The translations under genes were made by a program, and so were the position numbers. A DNA stretch of 10,546 bases from a bacterium (GTDB lineage Bacteria > BMS3Abin14), in assembly GCA_020352595.1 (NCBI GenBank), contig CP070682.1, positions 70,110-80,655 on the forward strand, written 5' to 3'. Below, piece after piece: positions 6,929 to 10,546 of the stretch (position 1 is its first letter; the number at the start of each line of letters is the position of its first letter). The notes under the pieces are model-generated. The model was given only the letters and a program-made list of their open reading frames with translations, was not told the origin of the DNA and did not search any database.

Positions 6929-8833
6929 ATGGAAGGAGAAAGAATCTCTTATCATGAATCCGTTCGAAAGGTTTACGAACGTATAAAACGCGATGACATG
7001 GACAATATCTGGGACCGGTACGAGGCTCAGGGGATGGGCGGTGACCCGGACAAGCGCTGTCCCTTCTGCATGGGGGGTGTCCGGTGCGACCTTTGCTCGA
7101 ACGGCCCATGCCGAGCGGACGCTTCAAAGGATAAGAAGGGGGTTTGCGGCATCAAGGCGGACGGCATGGCGATGCGCATGATGCTGTTGAGGAACGTGAT
7201 GGGAGCTTCCACCTATCAATATCACACCGAGCAGACCATTCGAACGCTGCGGGCCACAGCAGAAGGAAACGCTCCCTTTGCGATCCGGGAACCCGATAAA
7301 TTAAGAGATTTCGCTGGCAGGGTTGGCGTTGAAACGTACGGAGAGGATCGGGAGATTGTTCTTCGGTTATGTGAGGTTGTGGAAGCCGACTTCAACCGAA
7401 AAAGCGAGCAGCCAAGCCAGATCGTGGAGAAATTGGCACCGTCCGAGCGCAAAGAGCTATGGAAGAAGCATGGGATGTTCCCGGGGGGTATCCATGCCGA
7501 AATGATGAACTGCACGAGCTCGTGTCTGACCAATGTGGACGGGTACTATCTGAGCCTGGCCAGGAAGGCAATGCGCCTTGCAGTGGCCATGGCTTACCAG
7601 AGCCAGATTGTGAACGAATACTGCCAGGACATCCTTTTCGGAATCCCGAAGCCCCACAGGATGCGGGTCGACCTTGGGGTTCTTGATCCGGACTATGTCA
7701 ACATCCTGCCGAACGGTCACGAGCCTTTCCTTGGATTTGCGATGGTCCAGCTGGCCAGGGAAAAGAAATGGCAGGAGGAGGCGAGAAAAGCGGGCGCAAA
7801 GGGGTTGCGCGTCATCGCCAACATCGAAACCGGGCAGGAGATGATCCAGAGATGGGAGATGGACGATGTGTTTTACGGTTTCACGGGGAACTGGATTATG
7901 CAGGAGGCTGTTCTGGGTAGCGGCTGCGTGGATCTCTTTGCCTGCGACATGAATTGCTCCATGCCGGTCGACCCCCTCTATGCAAAGAAATACAAGTTCA
8001 AGCTTGTTCCGGTCAGCGAGCTCGTCGCCTTCGAGGGGGTTGAGGAGCGCATTGATTATGTACCGGAGAAAGCAGAGAAACAGGCCGAAGAACTCCTTCG
8101 GATGGCCATCGGGAACTACAGGAAGCGGAGGGCCGAGGTCGAACCGGTTACCGGCTTGCCCCAGGGGGATGCGGTTGTCGGCTTTTCCAGCGAAAGCATC
8201 CTGGCTGCCCTCGGCGGGACACTCGATCCTCTTCTGGACGCGATCAAGAAGGGGGCCCTGCGCGGCGTGGCAGGCCTCGTCTCGTGTACAACGCTACGCG
8301 ATACGGGACAGGACGTACACAGTGTGCGCGTGGCCAAGGAGCTCATCAAGCGCGATGTGCTCATCCTGTCCATGGGGTGCGGCAACGGTGCGATGCAAGT
8401 AGCGGGTCTCTGCAGGCCGCAGGCCAAAGAAATAGCGGGACCGGGATTGAAGAGCGTCTGCGAGGCTCTGGGAGTTCCTCCTGTGCTCAGCTACGGAACT
8501 TGCACGGATACAGGCCGGATTGCCGACCTCTTGAAAGCCATAAGCGACGCCCTGGGAGGCGTTCCGATCCCCGACCTACCTGTGGTGGCGGCTGCTCCCG
8601 AGTACATGGAGCAGAAGGCCACCATCGACGCCGTCTTCGCCTTGGCCTTTGGGCTCTATACTTACGTCAATCCCATCCCGACGGTTACCGGAGCGCCTGA
8701 CCTTGTGAAGCTTCTGACCGGGGACATCAAGGGGTTGACCGGCGGTCTTCTCAGCGTGGACGCCGACCCGGTGAAGGCAGTGGACGGAATGCTCTCCCAC
8801 ATCGAGGCAAACCGGCATAAACTGGGCATCTAG
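6929..8833 (+). CDS. cooS: CO dehydrogenase-family catalytic subunit with hybrid-cluster-like active site (deviant CooS)
   Basis: 634-residue cytoplasmic Fe-S protein; C. hydrogenoformans CODH-II has 636. The ATG at 6929 has AGGAGG 7 nt upstream, which decides it over an in-frame ATG at 6905. The B-cluster cysteines C53, C56, C61 and C73 are present (CDLCSNGPC). The D-cluster motif is C44-P-F-C47, the CX2C type known from Desulfovibrio vulgaris CODH ([2Fe-2S]) rather than CX7C. Of the six C-cluster ligands, H264 (NGHEP), C343 (DMNC), C453 (VSCTT), C484 (MGCGNG) and C525 (GTCTD) are kept, but the residue matching Cys295 of CODH-II is Glu300 (NIETGQE). E561-Q-K563 replaces the usual HEK and matches the EQK of hybrid cluster protein. 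The set resembles the HCP ligands and the described CooS-V of C. hydrogenoformans, which has a Fe/S/O cluster, does not turn over CO and slowly uses hydroxylamine. Ni binding and CO oxidation are therefore unlikely (inference). No cooC, cooF or acs gene is adjacent. Confidence 0.93.
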   Translation: MEGERISYHESVRKVYERIKRDDMDNIWDRYEAQGMGGDPDKRCPFCMGGVRCDLCSNGPCRADASKDKKGVCGIKADGMAMRMMLLRNVMGASTYQYHTEQTIRTLRATAEGNAPFAIREPDKLRDFAGRVGVETYGEDREIVLRLCEVVEADFNRKSEQPSQIVEKLAPSERKELWKKHGMFPGGIHAEMMNCTSSCLTNVDGYYLSLARKAMRLAVAMAYQSQIVNEYCQDILFGIPKPHRMRVDLGVLDPDYVNILPNGHEPFLGFAMVQLAREKKWQEEARKAGAKGLRVIANIETGQEMIQRWEMDDVFYGFTGNWIMQEAVLGSGCVDLFACDMNCSMPVDPLYAKKYKFKLVPVSELVAFEGVEERIDYVPEKAEKQAEELLRMAIGNYRKRRAEVEPVTGLPQGDAVVGFSSESILAALGGTLDPLLDAIKKGALRGVAGLVSCTTLRDTGQDVHSVRVAKELIKRDVLILSMGCGNGAMQVAGLCRPQAKEIAGPGLKSVCEALGVPPVLSYGTCTDTGRIADLLKAISDALGGVPIPDLPVVAAAPEYMEQKATIDAVFALAFGLYTYVNPIPTVTGAPDLVKLLTGDIKGLTGGLLSVDADPVKAVDGMLSHIEANRHKLGI

Positions 8834-8867
8834 TTTTGGCCAGGGGCTCATTTCGGGTGGTTCTTAT

Positions 8868-8899
8868 CGAAAGCTCTGGCTTCGCTTTATCTTTCATCT
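8868..8899 (+). terminator. Weak stem-loop after the CODH-family gene
   Basis: CGAAAGC (8868-8874) can pair with GCTTCG (8879-8884) around a TCTG loop, with one bulged A, followed by a pyrimidine/T-rich run. It starts 35 nt after the stop codon. The stem is short and the T-run interrupted, so it may be a weak terminator or nothing. Confidence 0.25.
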
Positions 8900-9009
8900 T
8901 GACTGTTTTGATTCTGAAGATAGCTCCGGACGCTTCGACAGCCCTCATACGTGGGCCGGATTCTTCTCATCTCTTGAAAAAGCCTATGGCAGGGAAACAG
9001 AGCTGATTC

Positions 9010-10110
9010 ATGGAAGGACATGCACTGATATTTTTCGTCGCTGGACTTCTCCTGCTGATCGGCGGTGCCGAGTTGCTGGTGCGCGGCGCCACCCGACTGT
9101 CTTTGTACATCGGCATCCCGCCGTTGGTGATAGGCCTTACGGTTGTGGCGTTCGGCACGAGCGCACCCGAATTAGCGGTCAGCGTACAGTCTGCACTCGC
9201 GGGGCAGGCGAATATCGCACTGGGAAATGTTCTCGGGAGTAATATCTTCAACGTGCTCTTCATTTTGGGTGCCTCAGCTCTAATTACGCCTTTGGTCGTC
9301 ACAAGAAAGCTGGTGCGAGTGGAGGTCCCGATCATGATCGGGGTCTCGGTGCTGCTGGGGGGAATGGCTTGGGATGAAAGAATAGGCCGGGTGGATGGGA
9401 CACTGCTTTTTGGGGGCCTGCTCATCTACACGGTTGGATCGGTTCTGGCAGGTCTTCGAGACAGGAAGGTTGAGGAGCATGGGCAACGGGGAGCCCTTGG
9501 CCGTAAAGACCATGCCGGGAGAGGTCTGTGGGTCCGTTCGATCGGTTATGTTATTGTGGGGTTGATTCTGCTCGTCTTTGGGGCTCGCTGGCTGGTGGAA
9601 GGTGCCGTTTCGATGGCGAGGTTTCTGGGGTTGGACGAACTGGTCATCGGACTTACGATCGTCTCGGCAGGCACGTCTTTGCCTGAAGTCGCTACCTCCA
9701 TAGTGGCAAGCCTTCGAGGAGAGAGGGATATCGCCGTCGGTAACGTTGTTGGAAGCAACATCTTTAACATATTAGGTGTCCTGGGCTTATCCTCTTTGAT
9801 GGGCCCCCAAGGCATATCCGTTTCTCCGGCGGTCATGAGGTTCGACATACCCGTCATGATTGCAGTCGCCGCTGCCTGTCTCCCCATCTTCTTTACTGAA
9901 AAGCGAATTTCACGCTGGGAGGGCTCGCTGTTTCTGGGGTACTACGGAGCCTACACGCTGTATCTACTTCTCAGGGGCGTGCACCACAGGACCCTGCCTG
10001 TATTCAACACGATCATGTTGGCTTTTGTCATTCCCCTGACGGTCATCACGGTTTTTGTCATTGCCCTGAGAGCGCTGAGGTCTCGCCGCGCGGGTTCCCC
10101 CAGCGGGTGA
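9010..10110 (+). CDS. Na+/Ca2+ exchanger-family membrane protein (YrbG-like calcium/sodium antiporter)
   Basis: 366-residue inner-membrane antiporter of the CaCA superfamily, probably exchanging Ca2+ for Na+ or H+. It has about ten hydrophobic segments in two inverted halves. Alpha-1 repeat: GTSAPE at 49-54 followed by GNVLGSNIFN at 72-81. Alpha-2 repeat: GTSLPE at 221-226 followed by GNVVGSNIFN at 244-253. E54 and E226 are the acidic ion ligands and N78 and N250 lie in the partner helices. A hydrophilic loop at about 149-175 separates the halves. The size is slightly above the 320-350 residues usual for the bacterial family because of an extra C-terminal hydrophobic segment at about 333-353. 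The ATG at 9010 has only a weak ribosome site. It starts 176 nt after the CODH-family gene on the same strand, so co-transcription is possible but not shown; a functional link is not obvious. Confidence 0.93.
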   Translation: MEGHALIFFVAGLLLLIGGAELLVRGATRLSLYIGIPPLVIGLTVVAFGTSAPELAVSVQSALAGQANIALGNVLGSNIFNVLFILGASALITPLVVTRKLVRVEVPIMIGVSVLLGGMAWDERIGRVDGTLLFGGLLIYTVGSVLAGLRDRKVEEHGQRGALGRKDHAGRGLWVRSIGYVIVGLILLVFGARWLVEGAVSMARFLGLDELVIGLTIVSAGTSLPEVATSIVASLRGERDIAVGNVVGSNIFNILGVLGLSSLMGPQGISVSPAVMRFDIPVMIAVAAACLPIFFTEKRISRWEGSLFLGYYGAYTLYLLLRGVHHRTLPVFNTIMLAFVIPLTVITVFVIALRALRSRRAGSPSG

Positions 10111-10476
10111 GATTCCATATTTCGAATAGTGGATCATATCGGCAGGCAGGTTCAGAATGCTATCAATTACAAGCATGCAAGGGTTGTGGAAATAGATAAG
10201 GTTTCGCTTCGATACATTCTGCCAAAGGAAGTCTGCAGCCCCTTTCAGGTACTGCTATGAAATTGTCTGCTTGAATCACGAAGGCCTGTTTTGTGATTTC
10301 TCTTGTCTGTCAACTTCATCACCCCTCAACCCAGGGCCTCATATCTCGGGTGGAAAGTTAGAGTGCGCGCAATGTATGGCTCTTGACCAGAATATGGACT
10401 CACAGAAATAGACCAGAGGATTAAGGTGTTCAGGGGAAACATGAAGAGGATCCGGACTAAGCTGAGTCACTTCATT
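10111..10476. other. Gene-free stretch between convergent genes
   Basis: About 370 nt, AT-richer than its neighbours, with only very short ORFs in all frames. The sole structure of note is the stem-loop at 10274-10298. No RNA gene, repeat family or mobile-element end was recognised. Confidence 0.5.
10274..10298. terminator. Stem-loop between convergent genes, possible terminator
   Basis: AATCACGAA (10274-10282) pairs with TTTGTGATT (10290-10298), a 9-bp stem with one G-U pair and the 7-nt loop GGCCTGT. It sits between the ends of the antiporter gene and the minus-strand gene at the right edge, where a shared terminator would be expected. The flanks have only short T or A runs, so intrinsic termination is uncertain. 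Confidence 0.3.
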
Positions 10477-10546
10477 TCATGAGTTGCCTACGTCCGCCCT
10501 TTCTTTCGCAATGACCGCTGCCCCGAGAGCACCCACGATTTGAGGA
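10477..10546 (-). CDS. C terminus of a BadF/BadG/BcrA/HgdC-type ATPase (acyl-CoA dehydratase/reductase activase), partial
   Basis: The last 22 codons of a gene entering from the right edge, ending in TGA at 10479-10477. They read PQIVGALGAAVIAKERADVGNS. The PQIVGALGAA segment is characteristic of the C-terminal glycine-rich helix that closes the nucleotide fold in the ASKHA-type activases of 2-hydroxyacyl-CoA dehydratases and benzoyl-CoA reductases. Those are oxygen-sensitive [4Fe-4S] ATPases that inject low-potential electrons. With so little sequence the subfamily cannot be named, and another ASKHA protein is possible. Confidence 0.6.
   Translation of the reverse strand, partial: PQIVGALGAAVIAKERADVGNS

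Noticed and set aside
8895..8930. TTGACT followed by GATAGC as a promoter for the antiporter gene
   Set aside because: The spacer is only 14 nt and the -10 match is poor.

Overview
The window looks like a piece of chromosome from an anaerobic, diderm (Gram-negative), GC-rich bacterium, plausibly a Desulfobacterota-like or related strict anaerobe. This rests on an outer-membrane efflux lipoprotein, a Ni/Fe-type CO dehydrogenase (CODH) scaffold protein and the tail of a probable BadF/HgdC-type Fe-S activase. Taxonomy is inference only. No tRNA, rRNA, CRISPR array or insertion sequence was seen.

Left part (1-5897, minus strand): a three-gene copper/silver efflux operon in the order cusC (outer-membrane factor), cusB (periplasmic adaptor) and cusA (RND pump, cut by the left edge). 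The genes are tightly packed, with an ATGA stop/start overlap and a 14-nt gap. A probable sigma70 promoter at 5870-5897 is followed by an 18-bp near-palindrome and a pair of 11-bp tandem repeats that look like a metal-responsive operator. CusA keeps all three methionines of the E. coli CusA Cu(I)/Ag(I) site, so the substrate assignment is better than 'heavy metal'. CusB carries three Cys/Met-rich metal-binding motifs and a His-rich tail, and no separate CusF is present.

Middle (about 5.9-6.93 kb): roughly 1 kb without a recognisable gene. It becomes AT-richer towards the right and holds at most one doubtful 105-codon ORF plus a few short repeats and possible regulatory elements.

Right part (6929-10110, plus strand): a complete 634-residue CODH-family protein followed by a Na+/Ca2+ exchanger-family membrane protein. 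The CODH homologue is the most interesting item. One canonical C-cluster cysteine is replaced by Glu300, and a second Glu (Glu561) sits where hybrid cluster protein (HCP) has its other glutamate ligand. The visible ligand set H264/E300/C343/C453/C484/C525/E561 therefore reads like a hybrid (Fe-S-O) cluster site in a CODH fold, as in the described deviant CooS-V of Carboxydothermus hydrogenoformans. Its D-cluster motif is the short CX2C type, and most histidines of the CODH proton path are missing. No cooC, cooF or acetyl-CoA synthase gene lies beside it within the window. A role in CO metabolism should not be assumed; redox chemistry on nitrogen or oxygen species is an alternative.

Right edge: about 370 nt without a gene, with one stem-loop, then the last 22 codons of a minus-strand gene resembling the C terminus of BadF/BadG/BcrA/HgdC-type activases.
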